DNA of 64,000 nt from contig NC_014759.1 of assembly GCF_000183425.1 (NCBI RefSeq), positions 744,001 through 808,000 on the forward strand, given 5' to 3'. The position numbers were made by a program, and so were the translations under genes. This stretch comes from Marivirga tractuosa DSM 4126. Its GTDB lineage: Bacteria > Bacteroidota > Bacteroidia > Cytophagales > Cyclobacteriaceae. The notes beneath the pieces are model-generated. The model was not told where the DNA came from. It made no database searches and saw only the letters and a program-made list of their open reading frames with translations. This document shows positions 33,892 through 43,605 of this stretch, piece after piece. Positions within the stretch are counted from its first letter, which is position 1, and the number at the start of each line of letters is the position of its first letter.

Positions 33892-34983
33892 CTAAATCAA
33901 CATCACATCAATCACACTATTAGGTATTTCAAATCCGCAAAAGAACACTCCTACGCCAAACACCTTTTCCTTTACTGATGTATTTTGAAGCGCCAATGGC
34001 AATGCTGTAACATTCACCATTGCGTAAAATATGGCAAATACTGCTAATAATATCAGTATAATCGTGTTGCTAGAGATTGTAAAAACACCTACTGTGCTGA
34101 TTCCTGCAAATATTAATCCCATTACTAATAATTTAATAATGTTGTCTTTTGAAACTCTCCTACTGATAATAATTGAAAAAATAGCAGTAAGAACCAATAC
34201 AATGGATGAAATCCACTGACCACTAATTCCCACAACCGATTCAAGTTTATTCAAATAATCAGGAAAAACTTCAATTATTAAACCTGAAAACAATCCCATT
34301 CCCACTCCCAATAAAATCACTTTAGGCATATTGGATTTTGGGTTTTTATCATCGGGTCTTTCTTCCTTCCCGGTAATTGTCAGCTGCAATGAATTTTTCC
34401 TCAATAGATATCCAGATATAGAAACAATAATACCCCCTACAGCAAATGTTGCTGCTCCACCAAGGAAATCAATAATATCTACAATCACAGGCTCCAAAGA
34501 GTACAATAAATCCGAAACAATAGTCAAAGCCGCTACCGTAATCGGCAATTGTGAACTGGGTGAGAATATTTCAATCGTTGATATTGCCGGACTTGTAAAC
34601 AAACTCATGGCAAACAACCAAAGAATGACCAAAACAGGTAATGCATACAATACGAATGACTGAGGAGGATTTACTATTAAAGTAAAGGCAACGGTCATGA
34701 AAATCATAGCTGCAAAACTTACACCCAGCGTGATGATACGCAAACGGTTTCCAAATCTATCTCTATATTTATCCCCCAAATAACCTGCTAATGGTGGTGT
34801 TAAGATCAATATTATCGCTTGAGCCCAAATCAAAAGTGGCTCAAATTCTGTCATATCAAAAGTATCTAATAAAGCAGGCTGGTAACGGTGATAAGCAATC
34901 CAACCAATTATTACTGACGCATATAAAGCCAGTAAACTAGCGGTCTGCTTCCATTGAATTGATGAATTAGATTGATGTTCCAT
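33892..34983 (-). CDS. MFS-type transporter
   Basis: A 363-residue hydrophobic protein with about eleven predicted helices. The loop after helix 2 has PPLAGYLGDKYRDRFGNR, a version of the MFS GxLaDRxGRR signature. A second half begins near residue 220 (VILLGVGMGLFSGLIIEVF). The length is short for MFS (usually 400 or more), so one helix may be missing. The substrate is unknown. It is convergent with the aldehyde dehydrogenase gene and appears to be a single-gene unit. Confidence 0.75.
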   Translation of the reverse strand: MEHQSNSSIQWKQTASLLALYASVIIGWIAYHRYQPALLDTFDMTEFEPLLIWAQAIILILTPPLAGYLGDKYRDRFGNRLRIITLGVSFAAMIFMTVAFTLIVNPPQSFVLYALPVLVILWLFAMSLFTSPAISTIEIFSPSSQLPITVAALTIVSDLLYSLEPVIVDIIDFLGGAATFAVGGIIVSISGYLLRKNSLQLTITGKEERPDDKNPKSNMPKVILLGVGMGLFSGLIIEVFPDYLNKLESVVGISGQWISSIVLVLTAIFSIIISRRVSKDNIIKLLVMGLIFAGISTVGVFTISSNTIILILLAVFAIFYAMVNVTALPLALQNTSVKEKVFGVGVFFCGFEIPNSVIDVMLI

Positions 34984-35511
34984 GATTCTATTTTTTCAGT
35001 TATGCATAATGTACGAAAACTATAATGAAATCGGATTTCAACAAATTCATTTTTTTATCTAGTGTATAACATGAATTATCCTCAGTCGTCTTTGACGCAA
35101 AAAATGTCTCGCATAAGCTTTCCGCATTTTACATCGGAAGCCGCAGACCTGCCTGATCGGCAGACAATGTTAATAAGTTAAACTTAAAAGTTTCGTGTTT
35201 CACTGTATTCCAAAAAATTACCTTGGTTATTTTCTTATCTATTGTCTCTTTTCCCGATAAATACGGGACAAGTTGTGTTGAGAATTTGCTAATGTTGGTA
35301 CAGATTAAAAAACATTGTTATATACCACAAGAGATACAAAAGAAAACAAAAGTTTTTTCGCTTTAGCGAAAAACTCCTTAAAGACATTTTCTTAACTCAA
35401 TAGCATTGGATCGGCAGACAGAGCTGCAAAGTGTCCGCAAAGGAAACTTATTGTTATCTCCCTTGAAGTTTAGTTTATAAGACTGAGCATCTTATTCATG
35501 ATCATTTGCAT
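34984..35511. other. Intergenic region with palindromes, no gene seen
   Basis: The stretch upstream of the MFS gene should contain its promoter. It also holds an AGTTTTTTCGCTTTAGCGAA hairpin near 35351-35374 with the ACCACAAGAGATACAAAAG phrase, a CTGCCTGATCGGCAG palindrome (35149-35163), and TCCCGATAAATACGGGACA. No frame looks coding. Confidence 0.6.
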
Positions 35512-35545
35512 AAAAAAGCCCGTATTTTTCGATACGGGCTTTAAA
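35512..35545 (-). terminator. Terminator of the amidohydrolase operon
   Basis: AAAGCCCGTAT and ATACGGGCTTT form a perfect 11-bp stem around a 7-nt loop. On the minus strand it follows the amidohydrolase stop and ends in six T. Confidence 0.85.
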
Positions 35546-35572
35546 ATAGTTGATTTCAACACAAATTATTTA

Positions 35573-36874
35573 TCAATCTTCATACTTATCTTTAAACTTC
35601 TTATACAATCTTTGTTGATGAGCATCAAGTGTTACTTGTCTTCCCTCAATGAAAACATATTCGGGCTGATTTCCATCCATATCTAGAATATCTCCTTTTG
35701 AAACCACAATAGAAGCAATTTTACCTTTCTCCAGACTACCAATTTTATCATCCACTCCCATAATCTCCGCTGCATTCAAGGTGACCATTTTCAAAGCTTC
35801 TTCCTTTCCTAGTCCGTAAGCTGCTGCGGTACCTACACTAAAAGGCAAGTTCCTTACTTGCATTACCTCTCCCCACTGACCAATAGCCACTTTTATGCCC
35901 GCCTTATGAAGCAAATTAGGCAGTTGATATGGCATATCCACGGGGTCAGCAGTTCTGCTCGGTAATCGTAAAGTTTCTTCCAGAATAACCGGGATTTCAT
36001 TTTCTTTAAGGAAATCTTTAACGTAATAGGCCTCATCTCCTCCAACTAACACCACTTTTTTTACACCCATTTCTAAAGCAAACTGTATAGATTGAAGAAT
36101 TTCCTTCGCTCTGTCCGTATGAATGTAAAGGCTTTTTGATCCATCAAATAAGCCCTTCATGGCTTCTAATTTCAAATTAGTTGTTTCAGGATTACTGATC
36201 TCTTTATAAGACACAGCATCTTTAAAAAATCCTTTCACTTCCTCATACTCTTTATCATAATCCTCATTTTCTCTCCACTCGGTTTCTCCTAACCACCATC
36301 TCGGATACCTCAATTTTGAAGGCCAGTTTAAATGAATTCCTTCATCATTTTTCAAAACGGCATCTTCCCAATTCCAGGCATCTAAGTCCATTACAGAACT
36401 ACTTCCTGATATTCTTCCACCTCTAGGGGTAGTCTGGGCATACAAAACGCCATTAAATCGAGTAGTGGGAATTATCTCAGAATCTGTGTTGTAGGCGATC
36501 AACGCTCTTACATTAGGATTAAACTCTCCTGTTTCATCTTGATCCCGTGTAGCTCTAACAGCTGCAATTTCTTCCAATCCTATGATGGTATTGCTAGCGA
36601 TTAGCCCTGGATATATATGCATTCCTTCTGCATCTATCACTTTGAATTTGGATAAATCTATTCGAATAGTGGTAGCATCTCCCACATTTGTGATGATTCC
36701 ATCTGCAAACGTGACCACAGAATTTTCGATCACCTCTCCATTTCCAAGGTGAGCATAGGCATTCATTATAGCAATAGGCTGCTTTTGTTCCTCTCCTGGT
36801 GCGGGCACCTGAGCTATAGCCGAAAAGCTAAAAAGACTCAGTAATAATATTCCTAAATAGTTATATATCTTCAT
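35573..36874 (-). CDS. Amidohydrolase-family protein without HxH motif (probable pseudoenzyme)
   Basis: A 433-residue protein with a signal peptide (cleavage near residue 21). The amidohydrolase outer beta-sandwich is seen in ENSVVTFADGIITNVGDA and in the end EKGKIASIVVSKGDILDMDGNQPEYVFIEG. Where active members have PGLIDxHxH, this has YPGLIASNTIIGL, so the two metal His are missing. The GLGKEEALKMVTLNAAEIMGVDDKIG block is intact. It lies 6 bp downstream of the two-domain paralogue, and the two may form a periplasmic complex. Enzyme activity by the usual mechanism is doubtful. Confidence 0.8.
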   Translation of the reverse strand: MKIYNYLGILLLSLFSFSAIAQVPAPGEEQKQPIAIMNAYAHLGNGEVIENSVVTFADGIITNVGDATTIRIDLSKFKVIDAEGMHIYPGLIASNTIIGLEEIAAVRATRDQDETGEFNPNVRALIAYNTDSEIIPTTRFNGVLYAQTTPRGGRISGSSSVMDLDAWNWEDAVLKNDEGIHLNWPSKLRYPRWWLGETEWRENEDYDKEYEEVKGFFKDAVSYKEISNPETTNLKLEAMKGLFDGSKSLYIHTDRAKEILQSIQFALEMGVKKVVLVGGDEAYYVKDFLKENEIPVILEETLRLPSRTADPVDMPYQLPNLLHKAGIKVAIGQWGEVMQVRNLPFSVGTAAAYGLGKEEALKMVTLNAAEIMGVDDKIGSLEKGKIASIVVSKGDILDMDGNQPEYVFIEGRQVTLDAHQQRLYKKFKDKYED

Positions 36875-36880
36875 TTCAGC

Positions 36881-39800
36881 TTATTTTAAAGATGAATAAT
36901 TTTCAATTTCAGTTTCGCAGTGATAGATAATCTGTGATTTTGGCTTGGCCTTTTGAGTAGGTTTACCACTAGACTTCTCACCTTGCATTTTAGCCACTAA
37001 TCGAGCTCTTTCAGCTTGTATAGCATCCAGTTTTTCTGCTTGCTCATCTCTATCAAAATAAACCGCTCCTTCTATGATGGTTTTTTCTGCTTTTGCATAA
37101 ATAGAAAGTGGTTCATCACTCCAAAGTACTACATCAGCATCTTTGCCAACTTTTATACTTCCCATTCTGTCATCAAGATGTAATAGTTTAGCAGGGTTTA
37201 AGGTGACCATTTTTAAAGCTTCTTCAACAGCTACACCACCATATTTCATCGTTTTTCCTGCTTCCTGATTTAATCTTCTTCCCATTTCGGCATCATCTGA
37301 ATTAATGGCTGTAACCACTCCTTCTCCATGCATTAAAGCTGCATTATATGGGATAGCGTCATTCACTTCGAATTTATAAGCCCACCAGTCTGAGAAAGTA
37401 GAACCCCCAACACCATGCTCTTTCATTTTATCAGCTAACTTATAGCCTTCCAAAATATGAGTGAAAGTATTAATTCTAAAGCCATATCTTTCAGCAACTT
37501 CCATCAACATATTGATCTCTGATTGCACATAAGAGTGACAAGAAATAAATCTTTCACTATTCAAAATTTCAACCAAAGTCTCTAATTCCAAATCCTTTCT
37601 AGGAGCCGTTGCATTTGCTTTATCTCTTTTTGACAGACCATTATAAGCTTTCCATTTTGCTTCGTATTCTCTTGCTCTTGTGAAGGCATCCTCAAAAACT
37701 TGCTCCACTCCCATTCTGGTCTGAGGGAAACGAACGGTGTTTCTATCGCCCCAATTGGATTGCTTCACATTTTCACCAAGAGCAAATTTGATGAATTTAT
37801 CAGCCCAATCTATTTTCATTTCCTCTGGACTATAGCCCCACTTCAACTTAATAATAGCTGAACGCCCTCCAATAGGATTTGCCGAACCGTGTAACAATTG
37901 AGAAGCTACTACTCCACCCGATAATTGACGGTAGATATTTATATCTTCTGAATCTACAACATCTTCAATATTCACTTCAGCCGTTACCGCTTCAGACCCT
38001 TCATTCACTCCTCGGCTTATAGCAATATGTGAATGCTCATCAATAATTCCAGGCGTTAGATGTTTTCCGGTTCCGTCTATTTCTCTAGCCCCAGATGCAG
38101 AAAGACCCTTTCCTATTTTTGAAATTTTTCCGTTTTCCAACAAAACGTCAGTGTTTTCCAAAACTCCATCTGCTTCATTGGTCCAAACCGTAGCATTTTT
38201 AATTAAGATGGTTTCTGCTTTAGGCTTTTCTTCATTTCCGTGAGCTACAAAGGGATAAACTAAGGAACCAATCTCAGCCTTTTCCTCTTTTTCTTCCTCT
38301 TCCTTATCTTCTTCCTTTTTCTCTGGCGAATCACCTTCATTTAATGTAGCGTTCCATTCTTTCCAGCTTCCATCAGGCATTTTGGCATTCCCGCTTAATC
38401 CGCCTTCTTTCAACCAACCAGACAACCTGATTTTTCCTATCTCTTCTTTGCTTTCGTCTTTGAAAGACAAAGTGATCAATTGCTTGGAAATTTCAGATTT
38501 CACATCGTAAGAGGTCGTATCATTTACCACAATTTTAAATTTCTCTTTCCCAGGCAATCCTGCAACTTCCAATTGATAATCATCATCACCAACATTCAAT
38601 ATATAATTACCAGCCAATTCAGGCAAGGTATAGTCTTGGTATTTGTATGGATTTCCCTGCACCCAGTTTTCATATATCTTAGTATCTTTTTTTACTGGGC
38701 TTCCATCTGTGATGATAAAGTTGGCAATTTTACCTTTAGTCAAACTCCCTAGTTTATTACCCATTTTTATGAATTGAGCAGGATTATAAGTTAGAGCTTT
38801 TAAAGCCTGTTCCTCAGACAAACCAGCATCTAAAGATTGTGAGATCATATCGGAAAGCTTTGAAGCATCTTTTAAACCATCAGAAGTAATAGAATAATTT
38901 ATACCCTTATCCGTCACCATTTTCAAATTATGAGGTGCCATCTCCCAATGTTTCATTTCAGCAAGACTTACATTAAGCGCATCAAATGGATCCTCTACAT
39001 CAATAGCTTCTGGGTAATTTACAGGAAGAATTAATTGTGCATTAGTTGCTTTAATTTCATCCAGCCTCTGGTACTCGTCACCATTTCCTTTTATAATGTA
39101 CTGAACACCAAATCCATCTCCCAATTTATCCGCTCGAAGAACATAAAGTTTATCTCCACCAGCATCAAAAAACTGCGGGTAATTCATGTTATTATTAAAA
39201 GCAGCTAAAGACACATCTACCATTTCATTTTGCTTAGCATACCATTTTGCATCAAGATATGTTTGTTTGATTAAAGCAATAGCACCCATTAAAGAAGAAG
39301 GATTATCTTGGGTAGAGCTTCCTTTATCAAAAGAAAAATGTTGTGAAGCTGATTCTTTCAAAATAATTTCATTTTCGGGACCATTATGCAAAGCAACGAC
39401 TGTTCCTGTTCCTCTAACTAGGCCATCTTGATTATGAGTCAAGACCACTCCAAATCCCGCTTTACGCATTTTATCGGCATCAGAATCTTTGGTTTCAAAA
39501 GCCTCATGAGCTTTAAAGTAGGCTCTAATTGCATCATTGGCATTGTAAGCCCCATCCTTTTTAGGCCCCAATTGTGGCCCAGGACTTCGACTACTTTCTG
39601 ACTTAGGCATTCCAATATTGCTAGACAATTCTATAAAAGAAGGATAAATATGCTTTCCTTTTAAATCGTGAACAATTGCGCCATTAGGTATTTTAACATC
39701 TTTACCGGATGCAACTACCTCACCTTTCTGAATCACCAAAGTAGCATTTTCCAGAATAGTTTGATAATCAACATGTAAAGTTGCATTAATAAAGGCATGC

Positions 39801-39904
39801 AAGCCTGGTCTCTCATCCTTTACACCATTAACCGTATAAGTTTCCTGTGCATAGGAGGAAAATAACCAAAAGCTAAAACATACTAAAAGTAATTTTCTCA
39901 TCAT
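36881..39904 (-). CDS. Tandem two-domain amidohydrolase (N-terminal domain degenerate, C-terminal domain intact)
   Basis: A 1007-residue secreted protein with a signal peptide (residues 1-20). The first amidohydrolase domain (about 25-425) has YPSFIELSSNIGM in place of the HxH motif. A small beta-domain and an acidic linker rich in Glu and Lys (about 530-548) follow. The second domain (about 565-975) has an intact PGIIDEHSHIA motif, FISCHSYVQSEI, THILEGYKLADKM and AINSDDAEMGRR, the usual metal ligands. It resembles imidazolonepropionase-like amidohydrolases widespread in Bacteroidota, many annotated as peptidases or prolidases. The real substrate is not known. Confidence 0.85.
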   Translation of the reverse strand: MMRKLLLVCFSFWLFSSYAQETYTVNGVKDERPGLHAFINATLHVDYQTILENATLVIQKGEVVASGKDVKIPNGAIVHDLKGKHIYPSFIELSSNIGMPKSESSRSPGPQLGPKKDGAYNANDAIRAYFKAHEAFETKDSDADKMRKAGFGVVLTHNQDGLVRGTGTVVALHNGPENEIILKESASQHFSFDKGSSTQDNPSSLMGAIALIKQTYLDAKWYAKQNEMVDVSLAAFNNNMNYPQFFDAGGDKLYVLRADKLGDGFGVQYIIKGNGDEYQRLDEIKATNAQLILPVNYPEAIDVEDPFDALNVSLAEMKHWEMAPHNLKMVTDKGINYSITSDGLKDASKLSDMISQSLDAGLSEEQALKALTYNPAQFIKMGNKLGSLTKGKIANFIITDGSPVKKDTKIYENWVQGNPYKYQDYTLPELAGNYILNVGDDDYQLEVAGLPGKEKFKIVVNDTTSYDVKSEISKQLITLSFKDESKEEIGKIRLSGWLKEGGLSGNAKMPDGSWKEWNATLNEGDSPEKKEEDKEEEEKEEKAEIGSLVYPFVAHGNEEKPKAETILIKNATVWTNEADGVLENTDVLLENGKISKIGKGLSASGAREIDGTGKHLTPGIIDEHSHIAISRGVNEGSEAVTAEVNIEDVVDSEDINIYRQLSGGVVASQLLHGSANPIGGRSAIIKLKWGYSPEEMKIDWADKFIKFALGENVKQSNWGDRNTVRFPQTRMGVEQVFEDAFTRAREYEAKWKAYNGLSKRDKANATAPRKDLELETLVEILNSERFISCHSYVQSEINMLMEVAERYGFRINTFTHILEGYKLADKMKEHGVGGSTFSDWWAYKFEVNDAIPYNAALMHGEGVVTAINSDDAEMGRRLNQEAGKTMKYGGVAVEEALKMVTLNPAKLLHLDDRMGSIKVGKDADVVLWSDEPLSIYAKAEKTIIEGAVYFDRDEQAEKLDAIQAERARLVAKMQGEKSSGKPTQKAKPKSQIIYHCETEIENYSSLK

Positions 39905-40150
39905 TGTATGAAATTTTAGTTTAAGAAATGAAAATAGTACTTTTTACATAATTAAATAAAAAATATTGCATCTATTATTTTACTGGTGCTTTTCGATTAC
40001 CAATGGAAATCAAAATACTAAGTAATATAGATATTCAAAAAATTGTCAAAAAAGCACATCTTGGTATAATTTATAAATGAATCAGCCCTTTGTTTTGAAA
40101 GAATTATATTATAATTTAAAGTAGTTAATCATATTATTTTTTAAAGAATC

Positions 40151-41725
40151 ATGAGGAAATTCCTGAATAAACACTTGATATCCATTGCTATCTATACAGT
40201 TTCAGCACTTATCTTATTAAGTGTTACGCTTTCCTTTTATAATAAAAGCGTGATGAGTGATGCCCTAGAAACCAAAGAACAAACTGATATGGTTTTTAGA
40301 GTTGCTGAAAATACACTACTCAATATCCGTCAAATGGACATTAGTGGTAGAGGGTATGCATTAATAAGGGAAGATGGTTTTTTATTTTGGAGTGTGGCAA
40401 ATGCAAGAAGAGAAAATCGACAAAATTTCAAAAAATTAGATAGTCTATTTGCTATTCAAGGCTATTCTGATCCTGTAAACTATCCCAAATTAAAAGCAGG
40501 TTTTAAAAAATATGCTGATATGTATGAAGAAATGGTTGGTCATTTAAAGAATGATGACTTAGAAGCCTACAAAGAATTATTGAAGGACGATTATGGAAGG
40601 ACTTTTTGGCCAATAAATGATGCCTTTACTACAAGATTATATGAATTTGAAGAGGAACTAGTGGAAAAGGCAGAAGCTAAGTATGAAAGAGCTATTTTTC
40701 AAAATACAATAGTTCAACTTTTGCTGTTACTCATTGGCTTACCAACTTTAATCTTTGTTCTCTTCAAATTGAAAAAAGAAAATAAAGACAGAACTGCACT
40801 ATTGATTAACCTAAGAGAGAATAATAAAAAGTATTTGTTTAATGATGGAGACACGCGCTTTCGAGGAGCTGCAAAAATACTAAATGGTTCGATTGAAAAC
40901 CTTAAGAAAGCTGCTCACTATGTTAGAAAAGTGGCATCAGGCGAATATGATGTGGAATGGGAAGGCATGACAGAAGAAAATAGGGAATTGAATCAGGAAA
41001 ATCTTGCTGGCCAGCTAATTGAAATGAAAAAACAAATGGAATTAGCTGATGTAGAAAATAAAAAGCGCATTTGGTCTACTGAGGGTCTTTCTAAATTGAG
41101 TGAAATCATCAGGAATAGTGAGCAAGACACTAAAGACCTGACTTTTCAATCCACAAAATACTTAACGGAATATTTGGGAGCACAACAAGGTAGTTTATTC
41201 ATCTTAGTTCAAGATGAGGATGACCACAATGAAAAGCACCTTGAACTATCAGCGGCCTATGCTTTTGACAGACGTAAATTCTTGAATAAAAAGATTGAAA
41301 TTGGGCAAGGCTTAGTGGGTCAAACCTATAGAGAACGAGAGACCTTGTTGCTTACCGAAATCCCTCAAGATTATACATTTATTAAATCTGGTCTAGGTGA
41401 TGCAACCCCTACTTGCCTGGCTGTTGTACCTATGATGTATAATGAAAATGTCCAAGCCCTGATAGAATTAGCTTCCTTCAGAAAATTTGAAGACCATGAA
41501 GTTAAATTTCTTGAAAAGGCTGGAGAATACGTTGCTTCAGCTATTGCCACTACCCAAAACAATGAGAAGACACGAATATTGCTTGAACAAATGCAGCAAC
41601 AAGCAGAGGAAATGCGAGCTCAGGAGGAAGAGCTAAGGCAAAACATGGAAGAACTGGAAGCAACTCAAGAAGAGATGAGAAGGAAAGAAAAAATGATGGA
41701 GGAGAAAATGCAGCAAACTGATTAA
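40151..41725 (+). CDS. CHASE3-like/GAF sensor protein without output domain
   Basis: A 524-residue protein. Membrane segments at residues 10-30 and about 186-206 enclose a helical periplasmic sensor of the CHASE3 type (NTLLNIRQMDISGRGYALIRE near residue 54). A HAMP-like region follows, then a GAF domain (about 325-470: QQGSLFILVQDED, GLVGQTYRERETLLL, CLAVVPMMYNENVQALIEL), and a C-terminal Glu/Gln-rich coiled coil (about 475-524). The frame ends there, with no His kinase, cyclase or methyl-accepting region. It probably works by coiled-coil contact with a partner. The stop overlaps the convergent MFS gene by 4 nt. Confidence 0.8.
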   Translation: MRKFLNKHLISIAIYTVSALILLSVTLSFYNKSVMSDALETKEQTDMVFRVAENTLLNIRQMDISGRGYALIREDGFLFWSVANARRENRQNFKKLDSLFAIQGYSDPVNYPKLKAGFKKYADMYEEMVGHLKNDDLEAYKELLKDDYGRTFWPINDAFTTRLYEFEEELVEKAEAKYERAIFQNTIVQLLLLLIGLPTLIFVLFKLKKENKDRTALLINLRENNKKYLFNDGDTRFRGAAKILNGSIENLKKAAHYVRKVASGEYDVEWEGMTEENRELNQENLAGQLIEMKKQMELADVENKKRIWSTEGLSKLSEIIRNSEQDTKDLTFQSTKYLTEYLGAQQGSLFILVQDEDDHNEKHLELSAAYAFDRRKFLNKKIEIGQGLVGQTYRERETLLLTEIPQDYTFIKSGLGDATPTCLAVVPMMYNENVQALIELASFRKFEDHEVKFLEKAGEYVASAIATTQNNEKTRILLEQMQQQAEEMRAQEEELRQNMEELEATQEEMRRKEKMMEEKMQQTD

Positions 41726-43041
41726 GTAGTTCTTGATTCCTTGGCTTTATTATAATTTAACTTGGAATGTATTCGCACCATCAATAAAAAACCAATGCCC
41801 ACTGCAAAGAAAAGCCCTAATGCAATCGTACTATTTCGCATGCTTCCCGTCCATTGTTCAATAAATCCATAGGAAAAAGTACCTATGACCACTGCTAATT
41901 TTTCAGTTACATCATAAAAACTGAAGTAGGAAGCTTCGTCATTAGTTTTCTGAGGCATTATTTTGGCATACGTACTTCTAGATAAGGATTGGATTCCGCC
42001 CATAACTAATCCTACTACAAAAGCCAGAATGTAAAATTGATAATCTGTGTAGACGAAATATGCATAAACACATATACCGACCCAAATGGCCAACATATTC
42101 AGCAAGGAAAACTTGTTAGAGCTTCTTTTCGAGAGATATGCAAAGCCATATGACCCGATAATGGCCACAGCATTGATTATAATAATGGTTATTATTAATT
42201 TATCCCCTGGAAGATTAAGTTCCTTGCTCCCAAATGAAGCAGCCATGTACATTACTGTCTGCACACCCATACTATAGAAGAAAAAGGATGTCAGAAAATA
42301 CTTTAAAATCGGATGTCCCTTTATCTCCTTAAATACCTTAAGAATTTCCTTATAACCATTTATAATCAATGAATTAGAGTAATTAATGGATACTTTAGGC
42401 TCCTTTAAAGCCTTAAAGGTGATTTGAGCAAATCCCATCCACCATAACCCCACAGTTAAAAATGAAAAACGTGCAATTATGGCTGTGCTTTCTACACCAA
42501 ACCATTGCGGGTTAGAAATACAAATCAAATTCACTACTAGCAACAATATGCTTCCAACATAACCTAAAGAAAAACCTTTAGCACTAATCATATCATGCCT
42601 ATCAGGAGTAGCAATTATAGTTAAAAAGGAGTTATAGAAAACCAAACTCCCTGTATATCCTATACTTGCTAAAATGGAACAGATTATGGCCCACTCAACA
42701 TTTTCACCAGTAAAAAAGAAAAGACCAATACAGGAAAAAGCGCCTAAGTATGTAAAAAACTTCATAAAGGCTTTCTTATTGGAAGAATAATCTGCTATGC
42801 CAGACAATAAAGGAGATATGACAGCTACCACAAGAAAACTAAAAGAGATAGCAAATGAATAAAGGGCGGTATTAATAAATTGAAAACCAAAAAAATCTAC
42901 TACGTCTCCATCAAAAGCATTTTGAGTGGCTGTATTATAAAATACAGGGAAAATGGATGATTTAATAACTATGGCGTAGACGGAATTAGCCCAGTCATAC
43001 ATACACCAGGCATTGATAGTTTTAGATTGATTAATTTCCAA
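41722..43041 (-). CDS. MFS transporter, UMF1/Atg22-like
   Basis: A 439-residue protein with 11-12 membrane helices. It begins INAWCMYDWANSVYAIVIKSSIFPVFYN, the hallmark of the UMF1/Atg22-like MFS group, and has FLVVAVISPLLSGIADYSSNKKAFM as the first MFS loop and VMGGIQSLSRSTYAKIMP near residue 348. Atg22 in yeast exports amino acids from the vacuole; bacterial members have no proven substrate. The start is a TTG at 43041. Confidence 0.85.
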   Translation of the reverse strand: MEINQSKTINAWCMYDWANSVYAIVIKSSIFPVFYNTATQNAFDGDVVDFFGFQFINTALYSFAISFSFLVVAVISPLLSGIADYSSNKKAFMKFFTYLGAFSCIGLFFFTGENVEWAIICSILASIGYTGSLVFYNSFLTIIATPDRHDMISAKGFSLGYVGSILLLVVNLICISNPQWFGVESTAIIARFSFLTVGLWWMGFAQITFKALKEPKVSINYSNSLIINGYKEILKVFKEIKGHPILKYFLTSFFFYSMGVQTVMYMAASFGSKELNLPGDKLIITIIIINAVAIIGSYGFAYLSKRSSNKFSLLNMLAIWVGICVYAYFVYTDYQFYILAFVVGLVMGGIQSLSRSTYAKIMPQKTNDEASYFSFYDVTEKLAVVIGTFSYGFIEQWTGSMRNSTIALGLFFAVGIGFLLMVRIHSKLNYNKAKESRTT

Positions 43042-43065
43042 AAAGTGAATTCTTTAAACTATAGC

Positions 43066-43104
43066 AAAAAAAAACCTCATTCCAATTTATGAAATGAGGT
43101 TTTC
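43066..43104 (-). terminator. Terminator of the exbB-exbD operon
   Basis: AAAACCTCATT and AATGAGGTTTT form an 11-bp stem. On the minus strand it lies just past the exbD stop and ends in nine T. Confidence 0.85.
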
Positions 43105-43119
43105 TAAATCATTTTAAAA

Positions 43120-43602
43120 TTATAATAAGGAATTATCTTTATCCTTACTAGTCAATTTTAACGTATTATACATCAACTTTCTTGCATTTGCTTTTCTTAG
43201 CTCTTGCTGAACATCTGAGATAATACCCATTTTAGCTTCACTATCAACTTTCATAGCGATGGTAATTTTATCTCTTTCAGCCTCAGCTAATTTATCTTTT
43301 TCTTTTGCTACCCACAAAAGAATATCTCTAGGTTCAATAAATACATCATTAGCTTGTATTTTAGCTTCCCCACCAAACTTTTCAGTTTGTTTAGGTTTAC
43401 CAATGTATAAATAGCTTACCAAAGATTTTCTTTCAATCTTTTTCAATTGTTCGGCTTTAGGTATCGATTGTTCCACCTTAATTTCGGTTTCACGCAATAC
43501 TGTAGTCACCATGAAAAAGAATAGGAGCATAAAAATAATATCAGGTAATGCAGCGGTAGGAATATCCTGACTTGCACTCGTTTTTTTCTTAAACTTTGAC
43601 AT
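43120..43602 (-). CDS. exbD: ExbD/TolR-family proton-channel protein
   Basis: A 160-residue protein with a short cytoplasmic N-terminus, one membrane helix (LPDIIFMLLFFFMVTTVL, residues 20-37) carrying the essential Asp, and a periplasmic domain. It pairs with ExbB to use the proton gradient to drive TonB or a TolA-like partner. The second exbD copy precedes it by 3 bp. The two have different periplasmic domains, as in other Bacteroidota with a hetero-ExbD set. It is the last gene of the operon. Confidence 0.9.
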   Translation of the reverse strand: MSKFKKKTSASQDIPTAALPDIIFMLLFFFMVTTVLRETEIKVEQSIPKAEQLKKIERKSLVSYLYIGKPKQTEKFGGEAKIQANDVFIEPRDILLWVAKEKDKLAEAERDKITIAMKVDSEAKMGIISDVQQELRKANARKLMYNTLKLTSKDKDNSLL

Positions 43603-43605
43603 ATC

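Noticed and set aside
36881..39904. Fusion error: two genes merged by a missing stop
   Set aside because: The linker between the two domains is continuous, and a family of tandem amidohydrolases of this length is expected in Bacteroidota; no frameshift is seen.
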